From positions 2,976,001 to 3,040,000 of the forward strand of contig JAHBWV010000001.1 of NCBI GenBank assembly GCA_019636845.1: a DNA stretch of 64,000 nt. The letters are read 5' to 3'. Numbering within the stretch: position 1 is the stretch's first letter; the number at the start of each line of letters is the position of its first letter. Made by a program: the position numbers and the translations under genes. The DNA is from Phycisphaeraceae bacterium (GTDB lineage: Bacteria; Planctomycetota; Phycisphaerae; Phycisphaerales; UBA1924). Under the pieces are notes generated by a model that was given only the letters and a program-made list of their open reading frames with translations, was not told the DNA's origin and did not search any database. Below are positions 43,441-52,155 of the stretch, one piece after another.

Positions 43441-44364
43441 TCAGCCAGGGCGGTCGCTCAGATGCGTCGCGACCAGGGCGCAATCGGCCAGAAGGGGGTC
43501 TTCGGCCAGATGCGCGGCAAGCGCGTGCGCACGCTCCGGGGGGGTGATGATGAACATGGCCGATCCAGACCCGGTCATGTGGGCAGGGAATCCGGATGCC
43601 TCCGACGCGTGCGCCAGCAGCCGGGCAAGCTCGGGCCTCACCACGCACGCCGCGGGGGTGAGATCGTTGAACAGCCGTTCGGGATCGAGCGTGTGCGCAG
43701 CCGCCAGCTCACGAACCTCCGCCTCGCGGAGGGAGCGTGGAGGAAGCCGATCGAACGCGGCATAGACCTCGGGCGTTGCGCACGAGAACCCGGGAATGAT
43801 CAGGAGGATCTCGGCGTGCACCGGGGAGAGGCGTTCAATCACCTCGCCGAAGCGGCTCACCAGCGCGGGCTGCGGGAGGGTGTGAGGGTCGGCATGGATG
43901 AAGAACGGAACATCGCTGCCCAGCATCTGGGCGATACCCGTGAGGGCATCTAGGGGAATCGAGAGCCCGTGCAGCGTGTTCAGGGCCATGAGTGCTGACG
44001 CGGCGTCGGACGAGCCCCCCCCGAGGCCCGCGCCGATGGGGATGCGTTTGGTCAGGGTCAGTCGCGTCGGGAGCGTGCGCCCAGCATGAGCTTCCAGAGC
44101 TCGAAGAGCGCGGAACGCAAGGTCACGCTCAACAGGCCAGTCGATCCGCGTCGGCCGGGGCGCATCGTCGGCATGACGAACCACGAGAATGGATGGGGAA
44201 TCCTGGGCCTGTGTCTCCGCATGCACTTCATCACAGAGATCGACGGGGGCGATCCAGGACGCGATCGGGTGCCATCCCGGGCGTGGAGAGCCCGGCGGCT
44301 CGGGCGGTCCGACCGAGAGCGTGAGGTTGACCTTGGCCGGTGCGCGGAGCGCGATCGTGGGCAT
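43441..44364 (-). CDS. ispE: 4-(cytidine 5'-diphospho)-2-C-methyl-D-erythritol kinase IspE
   Basis: 307 residues from the ATG at 44364; the open frame runs farther up without family matches. GHMP-kinase plan: RAPAKVNLTLSVG at the N-terminus, the ATP-binding IPIGAGLGGGSSDAASAL near residue 107, SDVPFF near 144, and the C-terminal GSGSAMFI. It phosphorylates CDP-methylerythritol at O2 with ATP in the MEP pathway, upstream of IspF, which is also in this window. A TACCCT box five bases from the ATG suggests a leaderless mRNA. It diverges from the SEDS gene with only 69 bases between start codons. Confidence 0.95.
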   Translation of the reverse strand: MPTIALRAPAKVNLTLSVGPPEPPGSPRPGWHPIASWIAPVDLCDEVHAETQAQDSPSILVVRHADDAPRPTRIDWPVERDLAFRALRALEAHAGRTLPTRLTLTKRIPIGAGLGGGSSDAASALMALNTLHGLSIPLDALTGIAQMLGSDVPFFIHADPHTLPQPALVSRFGEVIERLSPVHAEILLIIPGFSCATPEVYAAFDRLPPRSLREAEVRELAAAHTLDPERLFNDLTPAACVVRPELARLLAHASEASGFPAHMTGSGSAMFIITPPERAHALAAHLAEDPLLADCALVATHLSDRPG

Positions 44365-44369
44365 TCGCA

Positions 44370-44375
44370 AGGGTA
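44370..44375 (-). promoter_or_regulatory. -10 box (TACCCT), leaderless start of ispE
   Basis: On the minus strand TACCCT is followed by TGCGA and the ATG at 44364, a five-base gap. Confidence 0.45.
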
Positions 44376-44422
44376 AGCACGCGACAGAGCCGCTCGTGCA
44401 GGCGATCGGGGCGAGAGGCCGA

Positions 44423-44428
44423 TACTCT
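44423..44428 (+). promoter_or_regulatory. -10 box (TACTCT), leaderless start of the SEDS gene
   Basis: TACTCT is followed by GGTCC and the ATG at 44434, a five-base gap without a ribosome site. Confidence 0.5.
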
Positions 44429-44433
44429 GGTCC

Positions 44434-45642
44434 ATGCTCCGCCTCGGCCATTTCATCGCGCTCGCCGTGATCGCGCTCCTCACGCTTGGCGTGGTCATGG
44501 TGAACTCGGCAGGGATGTCCGTCGCGCCCATCGGAGCCGAGGGGTGGACCGAGGAGGGGGTGACGCCGGAGTCGATCCTGCTCTCCCGATCGACGGTCTA
44601 CATGCTGCTCGCCCTTGCGGCCCTCATCGCCGGATCGATCCTCCCCGTGCGATCGCTCGCGGAGCGGTTCGCACGCCCGGATCCCATGGCACGAGGGGAC
44701 TGGAAGCTCGACGCGATGGTGCTCTGTGCCGGAGGAATGGCCCTCGTGGCCGTCATGGCGATGGTCTACCTGCCGGGTGTCGGCAAGAGCGTCAACGGCG
44801 CACAACGCTGGATCGCCGTGCCGGGCATGGGGGGCTTCTCGTTCCAGCCGTCCGAGATCGCCAAATGGGGGATGTGCCTCCTCGTGGCGTGGTACGGCGC
44901 CAGACGCACGACCTCGCTCGGCTCATTCATCACCGGGCTGGCACCCGCCCTCGCCGTCACCGGCCTCGTCGCCGGCTTCATCATCATCGAAGACCTCGGA
45001 ACGGGCGTCCTGGTCGGGGCTGTCGCCTGCCTCGTGCTGATCGCGGCCGGCGCAAAGCTCTGGCACTTCATGACCATGGTGCCGCTCGCCGCCATGGGAC
45101 TGCTCGCCGCGATCGCCACAAGCCCCTATCGCGTCAAACGCATCATGACCTTCATCAACCCCTACGAAGACCCGCAGGGCGCCGGGTATCACATGATCCA
45201 GTCCATGACGGCTGTCGCCGGGGGCGGCGGCTTCGGACGCGGACTCGGCCATGGACTCCAGAAGTTCGGGTACCTGCCGGAGGACCAGACCGACTTTCTC
45301 TTCGCGATCATCTGCGAGGAACTCGGCATCGCCGGCGCTGCGATCGTCATCGGACTCTTCATCGTGCTCACACTGACCGGCATGGCGATCGCTGTGAAAG
45401 AGCGTGAGCCGATGCTCAAGCTGCTCGCGCTCTCGGTCACGGCGACCGTCGGGCTGCAGGCGATCATCAACCTGTTTGTCGTCACCGGCCTCGGACCGAC
45501 GAAAGGGATCGCGCTGCCACTGGTGTCGTCGGGCGGCACCGGCTGGATCCTCACGGCCTTCTCGCTCGGGCTCCTCGTCTCGATCAATCGCGGGCAAGAG
45601 GATCCCGATGCCGACGGATATCCATCGGCGGCGACGGCATGA
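44434..45642 (+). CDS. FtsW/RodA-family (SEDS) peptidoglycan polymerase
   Basis: 402 residues with about ten membrane helices. SEDS signatures: GAQRWIAVPGMGGFSFQPSEIAKWG and AGYHMIQSMTAVAGGGGFGRGLGHG, then LPEDQTDFLFAIICEELG and GLGPTKGIALPLVSSGGTGWI. These proteins polymerise glycan strands with a partner penicillin-binding protein at the septum (FtsW) or side wall (RodA). Being directly followed by murG (four-base ATGA overlap) is the FtsW order of the division-cell-wall cluster, so FtsW is the better guess; the rest of that cluster is not here. Confidence 0.88.
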   Translation: MLRLGHFIALAVIALLTLGVVMVNSAGMSVAPIGAEGWTEEGVTPESILLSRSTVYMLLALAALIAGSILPVRSLAERFARPDPMARGDWKLDAMVLCAGGMALVAVMAMVYLPGVGKSVNGAQRWIAVPGMGGFSFQPSEIAKWGMCLLVAWYGARRTTSLGSFITGLAPALAVTGLVAGFIIIEDLGTGVLVGAVACLVLIAAGAKLWHFMTMVPLAAMGLLAAIATSPYRVKRIMTFINPYEDPQGAGYHMIQSMTAVAGGGGFGRGLGHGLQKFGYLPEDQTDFLFAIICEELGIAGAAIVIGLFIVLTLTGMAIAVKEREPMLKLLALSVTATVGLQAIINLFVVTGLGPTKGIALPLVSSGGTGWILTAFSLGLLVSINRGQEDPDADGYPSAATA

Positions 45643-46793
45643 GCACGGAGCATCGCGCGTACCTCTTTGCGGGCGGCGGCACCGGCGGGCACCTCTTCCC
45701 GGGGCTGGCCGTGGCCGAACACGTCATCACGCTTGAGGCCGCGGCTGGGCGGCCCTCGCCCGCGTGTGTCTTTCTGGCCTCTGATCGAGCGATCGACCGC
45801 AGGATCCTGGGCGAGGCGCGGCTCGGAGGGCAGCCGGTTCGCTTTGAGCCGACGGGTGCCGCACCCTTTGTGGTCACGCCGCGCGGGATCGCGAGGTTCG
45901 CTGCGGGCTGGGGGCGCACGGTTCGCCAGACACGTGAGATGATCCGCGCTCTGAGGACCGAGGGTCGCGAAGTCCGCGTGGTCGCGCTCGGCGGGTTTGT
46001 CGCGGCCCCGGCTGTTCAGGGCGCTCGGGTTGAGCGTTCGCCTGTGACGATGCTGAATCTTGACGCTGTGCCCGGCCTTGCGAACAGGTGGATCTCAAAG
46101 AGGGTGTCGGCTGTCTTCACGAGTGCTGAGGTAGAAGACCCGATCGCGCACGGACGCCACCCGTGGACGCAGATCCCACCGATCGTGCGATCGGAGGCGA
46201 TCGCACCGGGCGACGCGGAGGCGTGCCGCACGGCTCTCGGGCTCGACCCGCACCTGCCGACACTCGTCGTGACCGGTGCGAGCCAGGGGGCTCGATCGAT
46301 CAACCGACTGATGGGAGAGATCCTGACAAGGGAGCCGGATGCGCTGCGCGGATGGCAGGTCTTCCACCAGACCGGGCAGGACGAGGTCGAACAGACTCGC
46401 GATGCCTATCGCGCCGCCGGTGTTCCCGCACGTGTCGAAACGTTCATCGCGAGGATGGGCGTTGTGTGGGGCGCGGCGGATCTTGCAGTGAGCCGCGCGG
46501 GCGCTGGAAGCGTCGCCGAAGTGTGGGCGAATCGCGTGCCCGCGGTGCTCATGCCGTATCCATACCACAAAGACCAGCATCAGCGGCTCAACGCGCGGGT
46601 GCTCGAACGGTCCGGGGGGGCGATCGTCGTGGAAGACCGTATCGAAGCGACGCCGAACATGGAATATGCAGGCGCGACGATTGTCGGTCTGCTCAGGGAC
46701 TCATCGATGCGTGTGACGATGCGAGGCGCACTCGCAGCACTCGGTCCCGCGAACGGCGCAGAGCGCGTCGCGATGGCATTGGTCGAGGGATGA
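45639..46793 (+). CDS. murG: UDP-N-acetylglucosamine:LPS... lipid I GlcNAc transferase MurG
   Basis: 384 residues. N-terminal glycine-rich loop AGGGTGGHLFPGLAVAE near residue 10, then VVALGGFVAAPAVQGA, TGASQGARSINRLM near 207, and the UDP-GlcNAc site ISRAGAG-type stretch AVSRAGAGSVAEVW near 285. MurG adds GlcNAc to undecaprenyl-PP-MurNAc-pentapeptide (lipid I) to make lipid II on the inner face of the membrane. It starts at the ATG that overlaps the SEDS gene stop, so the pair is co-translated. The MurJ flippase that moves its product is encoded at 5.4 kb. Length is typical. Confidence 0.95.
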   Translation: MSTEHRAYLFAGGGTGGHLFPGLAVAEHVITLEAAAGRPSPACVFLASDRAIDRRILGEARLGGQPVRFEPTGAAPFVVTPRGIARFAAGWGRTVRQTREMIRALRTEGREVRVVALGGFVAAPAVQGARVERSPVTMLNLDAVPGLANRWISKRVSAVFTSAEVEDPIAHGRHPWTQIPPIVRSEAIAPGDAEACRTALGLDPHLPTLVVTGASQGARSINRLMGEILTREPDALRGWQVFHQTGQDEVEQTRDAYRAAGVPARVETFIARMGVVWGAADLAVSRAGAGSVAEVWANRVPAVLMPYPYHKDQHQRLNARVLERSGGAIVVEDRIEATPNMEYAGATIVGLLRDSSMRVTMRGALAALGPANGAERVAMALVEG

Positions 46794-46848
46794 TCCCTCG
46801 TTCTCTGCTCGGAATCGCTCGAACTCCGCGCACGCACTTACGTCGTCT

Positions 46849-49413
46849 TTATTCCTGAGCACCGATCTCACGCCAGCGGACGACCCTGAATGAGCCACCC
46901 CGCGGGGACGGTTCCGTGATGGTGAGCACGCGGGGCACAGAGACGCCTCCGAATTCGCTTGAGACATCCCCGGGCATCACTCTGGCCTCGATGATGCCAG
47001 AGCGGAAACGGGCACGCACGAGGTAGGTTGACTTCGGCTCAACGCCGCCGAAGTGGGCCCAGTGGGACTCAGAGCCGCCCAGCCCGCGAGCACCGCCGAT
47101 CGTGCGCCGACCGAGGAGCTGCAAACCCGACTCGTCGTACAGTTCGACGACCACACCCACGGCGGAGGTATTCGTCGCGCCCGGTCCAGCGCCGACGAGC
47201 CGCACGTGGAACCCTCGCCCATCATCCAGGTTGTTCTTCAACAGTACCGAGCTTCCATTCGCTCGCGTGATCGCGATATCGAGATCGCCGTCGTTGTCGA
47301 AGTCGACAAACGCGCAGTCGAGGTTGTCGCCGGGTGCCTCAGCGCCGATCCAGACCAGCACGAAGGTGCCCCCATCGTTGCGGAAGAGAAGATTACCCCC
47401 CGAGGCGGTGCAGACGTAGAGATCGAGATCCCCGTCGTTGTCGAAGTCGCCCCAGGCGCACCCTCGCATCGCGACCTCTTCCGGGTTGTCCAGTCCGATC
47501 TCCTCGGCGATCTCCTCGAAGGCGAGGCCGTCGGCGTCGTAAAGACGGCCGACGGTCTTGGCGGATCCTGCGACGTAGAGATCGAAGTCGCCGTCGTTGT
47601 CATAGTCGCCCCATGCGGCACCCACAGGCGCTTTCGCCGTGGCATCTGAGCCAAGCGTGATGATCGACTTGTGCGCGCCGTCATCGCCGGAAAGGAAGAC
47701 CCGTCCCGAGCCCGCGTTGAAGAGATCAAGAAAGCCGTTGTTGTTGATGTCGGCCGATGCGACGTACCCGAGCGTCTCGCCACGCAGCGAGAGCCCGACC
47801 GACGTCGTGAAGGTGGGCGTGGAACCCGACGCACGAACGGCGTGCCAGAGACTGGTCCCTGCGAGGATGAGGGCGTCGAGCCGACCATCGCCGTCGATGT
47901 CGGACGCGACCGCGGCAAAGTTCACCTTCGGATCAACGATCCCCGCGTTTCCGAACTCCGTCAACCAGCCGCTCTGGTTCAGAAACAGTGCCTCCGAATT
48001 GGTGTCGGGCGTGCCGATGCTCAGCAGATCGGCAAGGCCATCGCCGTCGTAGTCGCCGATGGCGGCCTGACGCGTCGCGATGCCGATCGATTGCGCAACG
48101 AACTTGCCCCCCTTGTTGATGAGCAACTTCGCGCGGGAGCCGGTGATGATGCAGTCAAGGTCCCCATCCCCGTCCACGTCGAGCCAGGTCATGCCGCCAC
48201 CATCCAGCGAGTCGGATGAGGCCAGCACGCCGAAACCGACATCGGAGGTGACATCGGTGAAGAGCAGCGTCGCGACCCCCTCGTAGGCACCGATGTCGTA
48301 GCGCCCCCCCTCGGGCCGGATCGAACCCGCGAGATCGTCCGTCACACTCGGCTCCGGTGTCTGACCCTTGTTGATCGCAGGAGACCCTGCCTTCAAGGAG
48401 TAGACGGATGAGGACTGGAAAAGCGGGTCGGCGATCGTTTCGTTCTTTTCGAGAGCAAGGCCCCGCTTGCTCCCGGCTTTATTCGAGAAGTACAGATTGA
48501 AGTCCGTGTCCGCCTTCGCGCCGCTGAGATCGAATCCGAATCCTGTGTTGTGCGCGAGGATCGTGTTGTAGATCCGGGCCACGCCGGCGTCCGCACTCAC
48601 GCCGTCACCCTTGTTCCGTGCAATGGTGCAGTGCCAGACCGTGAGCTGGGCATCTGCTCCCTTCGACGCCGCGATGCCCGCGCCGGCGTTGTTGCGCAGG
48701 AGTGAGTTGACAACCAGGACCCTTCCCCCCCGTGTGTCGATCCCATCCTTCTTGTTGGTGTACACCTCGCAGTTCCAGCACTCCACATCCGAGCCCGCCT
48801 CAGCCGCGATGCCGTCATCGTGGTTGTTGTAGATCCGTGTGTTCAGGACGCGCAGCTCCGTGCCGCTCTCCGCGCTGATGCCCACGCCCTTCGACCCTCG
48901 AACGATGGAGTTTCTGATCTCGATCTCTGAAGCGACGGCAACGAGATTGGTTGATGTCGCGTTGGCAAGATCGCACGCAACCAGCTTGCCGCCAACCGAC
49001 TTCGTCCACTCAATGCCGATCTTCGCCCTCGCTACCCGAACGTTCGAGATCTCGACATGGTCCATCCCCTTGATCGTCAAGGCGGTGCCGGACGGGTTCC
49101 TGATGATGATCGTCCCCTTGGTCCCGAACATCATTCCCGCGTTGTCGCCGACAATGCGGAGCGGCTTGCCCGGCTCACCCGATCGCGACACCACGTGGGC
49201 TGCCTGGTACGCGCCCGGACGGATGTAGATCGTGTCACCCGCACCGGCGAGCGAGAGCGCCTTGGTGAGAGTCTTGAACGGCGCGCCAACGCTCGTGCCG
49301 CTGTTCGTGTCCTTTCCCGCCGTTGACACGAAGTAGTCCGTCGCCCGGGCCGAGAGGCCGACAATCGACAGAAGGACGAGAAAGACAAGACCGCGAAGAC
49401 GGGTGTGAAACAT
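46849..49413 (-). CDS. Secreted protein: right-handed beta-helix, FG-GAP repeats, ASPIC/UnbV domain
   Basis: 854 residues from the ATG at 49413 (GGGGAG upstream). Signal peptide LRGLVFLVLLSIVGLSARA. The N-terminal ~360 residues form a parallel beta-helix of the pectate-lyase-like/DUF1565 kind (SGTSVGAPFKTLTKALSLA, then GMDHVEISNVRVARAKIG repeats). A middle region holds at least five Ca2+-type FG-GAP/VCBS units such as DVDGDGDLDCIITG, DYDGDGLADLLSIG and DFDNDGDLDLYVC. The C-terminus (NNLDDGRGFHVRLVG ... GVVVELYDESG) matches the ASPIC/UnbV domain of CRTAC1-like proteins. Likely a surface glycan-binding protein; no active-site residues could be assigned. Confidence 0.85.
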   Translation of the reverse strand: MFHTRLRGLVFLVLLSIVGLSARATDYFVSTAGKDTNSGTSVGAPFKTLTKALSLAGAGDTIYIRPGAYQAAHVVSRSGEPGKPLRIVGDNAGMMFGTKGTIIIRNPSGTALTIKGMDHVEISNVRVARAKIGIEWTKSVGGKLVACDLANATSTNLVAVASEIEIRNSIVRGSKGVGISAESGTELRVLNTRIYNNHDDGIAAEAGSDVECWNCEVYTNKKDGIDTRGGRVLVVNSLLRNNAGAGIAASKGADAQLTVWHCTIARNKGDGVSADAGVARIYNTILAHNTGFGFDLSGAKADTDFNLYFSNKAGSKRGLALEKNETIADPLFQSSSVYSLKAGSPAINKGQTPEPSVTDDLAGSIRPEGGRYDIGAYEGVATLLFTDVTSDVGFGVLASSDSLDGGGMTWLDVDGDGDLDCIITGSRAKLLINKGGKFVAQSIGIATRQAAIGDYDGDGLADLLSIGTPDTNSEALFLNQSGWLTEFGNAGIVDPKVNFAAVASDIDGDGRLDALILAGTSLWHAVRASGSTPTFTTSVGLSLRGETLGYVASADINNNGFLDLFNAGSGRVFLSGDDGAHKSIITLGSDATAKAPVGAAWGDYDNDGDFDLYVAGSAKTVGRLYDADGLAFEEIAEEIGLDNPEEVAMRGCAWGDFDNDGDLDLYVCTASGGNLLFRNDGGTFVLVWIGAEAPGDNLDCAFVDFDNDGDLDIAITRANGSSVLLKNNLDDGRGFHVRLVGAGPGATNTSAVGVVVELYDESGLQLLGRRTIGGARGLGGSESHWAHFGGVEPKSTYLVRARFRSGIIEARVMPGDVSSEFGGVSVPRVLTITEPSPRGGSFRVVRWREIGAQE

Positions 49414-49538
49414 GACCGCTCCCCTAATGTGCAACGACGACGCTCTTCGGGAGATATCGGCCGCTCGCAGCAGTGCTTTCGGCGCGGGAAGAAAAGCCGC
49501 GTCATCAGGGCAGAATCGCGACCACAGGTCCGAGAATC

Positions 49539-51500
49539 TCAGGCATCCCGGCTTCGCAGCGACTCGACGATCGACAGTTCCTGCAGCCGCACGCTCGATC
49601 GATCGAGCAGCTCCTTGGCCCGGTGGATCTCGTCGGGATTCACCGACTGCCAATCGCTCGCGGCACGATCGACCAGATCGCGGAGTCTGGAGACATGCCC
49701 ACGGAGCTCATCGCGATACGCGGGCTCGATGCGCTCACCCAGACGGGTGAGACGATCCTCGATCCACCTGATGTCCAGTCGGGCGTTGACGATCAGATCC
49801 GTCACGCGGTGACGCGTCATGTCCTCGCGTGCGTGCGCGATGGATTCCCGCTCCATGCGATCCACCTCTTCGCGCGTAAGGCCGTGGTTGGGGATGACCT
49901 GGATCGAGGCGCGGCGGCCGGTCCTCCGCTCCATCGCACTCACACGGAGCACGCCGTTCGCGTCCACCAGAAACTCGACCTCGACCTGCGGGATTCCCGC
50001 CGGCATCGGCGCAAGCCCGCCGAGGTGGAACTCGCCGAGCAAACGGCAGTCGGAGGCCATCTCACGCTCGCCCTGATACACGGCGAGTTTGATCGAAGTC
50101 TGTCCGTCAACGCTCGTGGAGAACATCTCGACCGCGCGCGCGGGGACGGGCGCGTTCCGCATGACGAGCTTCGCTACCGCGCCGCCGACGGTCTCAATCC
50201 CCAGCGAGAGCGGGACGACGTCGAGCAGGAGGGACCCACGGGATCCGCCCGAGAGCAGCGAGCCCTGCACCGCCGCTCCCAACGCGACAACCTGATCAGG
50301 GTCGATCGCGGTGTACGGCTCGAGCCCGAAGAACTCGGCGACTCTCCTGCGAACAAGCGGCATGCGTGTCGAGCCGCCGACAAGCACAACGGCGTCGATC
50401 ATCCGGCGGGCGTCCTCCTGCGTCCGCGCGCCCAGCTCCCTCGACGCGTCGCGAAGCGCCGTTTCGCACGCACGCATCGCGCGTCCGATGAGTTCGGCGG
50501 ACATCGCCTCCAGCTCGTCGCGCGTGATGGTCCGCTCGTAGACGCGTGATCCAGATCCGTCGCCCACGTCGATGCGGATGCGGGCCTGCTCCTGCGCGCT
50601 GAGTCGGTGCTTGATCTCCTCGGCAAACTGCTTGAGCGCGCGTCTGACCTGGGGCGAGGGGTCGGCGCCCCGGTCCAACCAGCCACGCTCCCGCAGCTCG
50701 CGCGTGAAGAGCGCGACGAGCGCGTGGTCGATGTCGTCCCCGCCGAGGCGGGTGTCGCCGGCAGTCGAGATGACCTGGAAGAAGGATGTCTCGCCCTCGA
50801 CCTGCGCCGGGGTGAGCCGGAGGATGGAGACATCAAACGTGCCGCCGCCGAGATCGAACACGGCGACAACCGAGTCCTGCTTGCGATTGCGCGAGGCGTC
50901 CCGCTCGAGGCCGATGCCGTAGGCGAGTGCCGCGGCGGTCGGCTCGTTGACGATGCGAACAACCTCGAGCCCCGCCAAACGGCCCGCGTCGCGTGTGGCC
51001 TGGCGCTGGGCATCGTCGAAATACGCCGGAACGGTCACGACGGCCCTCGAAACAGCGTGCCCGAGCACGGCCTCCGCGCGACGCTTGAGCGCGCCGAGCA
51101 CCGTCCCGGACACTTCCTGCGGAGAGACCACTCTGCTGCCCCCAGCCAACGGAAGCAGGACGCGGGCGGTCGCGTGCTCACCCTCGACGACCGTGTAAGG
51201 GAGATACGCCAGGTCCGGCGCGGCGTCGGCGATCGACCTGCCCATGAGACGCTTCACACTCGTGATCGTGGTGAGCGGAAACTCAACGGCCCGCTCCTTC
51301 GCATCATCCCCCACCACCGTCGTCGGCTTGTCGGCCGAGCCCTCGTAACGCACAGCACTCGGAAGGAGTGCCCGCTCACCCGGGGCAACAAGCACTCGCG
51401 GACCGCGCTCGTCCGCGATCGCGACGAGGGAGTTCGTCGTGCCGAGATCGATGCCGACGATCACGTCGCGGTTCGGTTTCGCTGCTTCGGTGCTGGACAT
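49539..51500 (-). CDS. Hsp70 chaperone, HscA/DnaK-like
   Basis: 653 residues from the ATG at 51500. Nucleotide domain: VIVGIDLGTTNSLVAI near residue 12, AVFDLGGGTFDVSILR near 208, VLVGGSTRMPLVRRR near 367; the linker DVVPLSLGIETVGG and substrate domain follow. The C-terminal helical part (ESIAHAREDMTRHRVTDLIV) resembles the HscA type, and there is no acidic EEVD-like tail, so HscA-like is favoured over the housekeeping DnaK. No isc or dnaJ/grpE gene lies nearby. It begins 32 bases after a lipoprotein gene on the same strand, which is probably in the same operon. Confidence 0.85.
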   Translation of the reverse strand: MSSTEAAKPNRDVIVGIDLGTTNSLVAIADERGPRVLVAPGERALLPSAVRYEGSADKPTTVVGDDAKERAVEFPLTTITSVKRLMGRSIADAAPDLAYLPYTVVEGEHATARVLLPLAGGSRVVSPQEVSGTVLGALKRRAEAVLGHAVSRAVVTVPAYFDDAQRQATRDAGRLAGLEVVRIVNEPTAAALAYGIGLERDASRNRKQDSVVAVFDLGGGTFDVSILRLTPAQVEGETSFFQVISTAGDTRLGGDDIDHALVALFTRELRERGWLDRGADPSPQVRRALKQFAEEIKHRLSAQEQARIRIDVGDGSGSRVYERTITRDELEAMSAELIGRAMRACETALRDASRELGARTQEDARRMIDAVVLVGGSTRMPLVRRRVAEFFGLEPYTAIDPDQVVALGAAVQGSLLSGGSRGSLLLDVVPLSLGIETVGGAVAKLVMRNAPVPARAVEMFSTSVDGQTSIKLAVYQGEREMASDCRLLGEFHLGGLAPMPAGIPQVEVEFLVDANGVLRVSAMERRTGRRASIQVIPNHGLTREEVDRMERESIAHAREDMTRHRVTDLIVNARLDIRWIEDRLTRLGERIEPAYRDELRGHVSRLRDLVDRAASDWQSVNPDEIHRAKELLDRSSVRLQELSIVESLRSRDA

Positions 51501-51532
51501 GGCGTGGCGCTCGGTACGTTCTTCTATTGGCT

Positions 51533-52084
51533 TCACCACGACCAGCCGGTCGAGAGCCACGCGTGCTCGCCGAGTGTGCGCACGAGCGACTTGGCCCACT
51601 CATCTTCCTCAAGATTTACGACGCGTGTGGTCCTGCGGCCATCCGCCGAGATATGGATGATCGCCGACGTGGAGCTCATGCGGATCACGGTGTCCTCGCC
51701 CGGGTCGCCGATCTGCAGCTCGGGACGGACCCACGAGAGCCGACGCCAGAGATCCGCCATCTGGAGATCGGTCAGGTACTTGGTCCGAGGGGGATAGACG
51801 CGTGTCGTGGCGCCGGCCCCCACCGCGGCCCGTAAGAGCCCATCCGGCTCCACGATGTAGCGAGCGGGGCGCTCCGCCAAGTCTTTGCCGAATGTGAGAT
51901 CACGTCCGCGCTCGTCCGTCTCGCGACCGGGCGTCATAACCGTCACCGAGAGCGCAAAGTCCGTCGGATAGTCCGTGCCCCGAACCGGCACGTGTGTGGG
52001 CTTCGTCTGGGATGCACACCCGGCGAGCAGCACGCTGGCGAGAAGGACGCAGATCATGGGCACAAGCAGCCGGATGAGGAGCAT
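51533..52084 (-). CDS. Putative lipoprotein upstream of Hsp70
   Basis: 183 residues. Signal peptide MLLIRLLVPMICVLLASVLLAGC ends at a perfect LLAGC lipobox, so it is a lipoprotein. The mature protein is of a family I do not recognise; it is beta-rich with DFALSVTVMTPGRET, PARYIVEPDGLLRAAVG and DTVIRMSSTSAIIHIS. A TAGACT -10 box lies five bases before the ATG, so the transcript is leaderless. The downstream Hsp70 gene starts 32 bases after the stop and may depend on this promoter. Confidence 0.75.
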   Translation of the reverse strand: MLLIRLLVPMICVLLASVLLAGCASQTKPTHVPVRGTDYPTDFALSVTVMTPGRETDERGRDLTFGKDLAERPARYIVEPDGLLRAAVGAGATTRVYPPRTKYLTDLQMADLWRRLSWVRPELQIGDPGEDTVIRMSSTSAIIHISADGRRTTRVVNLEEDEWAKSLVRTLGEHAWLSTGWSW

Positions 52085-52089
52085 GTCAA

Positions 52090-52095
52090 AGTCTA
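52090..52095 (-). promoter_or_regulatory. -10 box (TAGACT), leaderless start of the lipoprotein gene
   Basis: On the minus strand TAGACT is followed by TTTGA-like spacer (five bases) and the ATG at 52084; divergent from the pheT box. Confidence 0.5.
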
Positions 52096-52141
52096 GAGCG
52101 GTCGAGGTTCGGACGGATCGCGCGCCGCCTGCCGCGACGAC

Positions 52142-52147
52142 TACGCT
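52142..52147 (+). promoter_or_regulatory. -10 box (TACGCT), leaderless start of pheT
   Basis: TACGCT is eight bases before the ATG at 52156. It supports that ATG over the in-frame ATG at 52150. Confidence 0.45.
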
Positions 52148-52155
52148 TGATGCCC

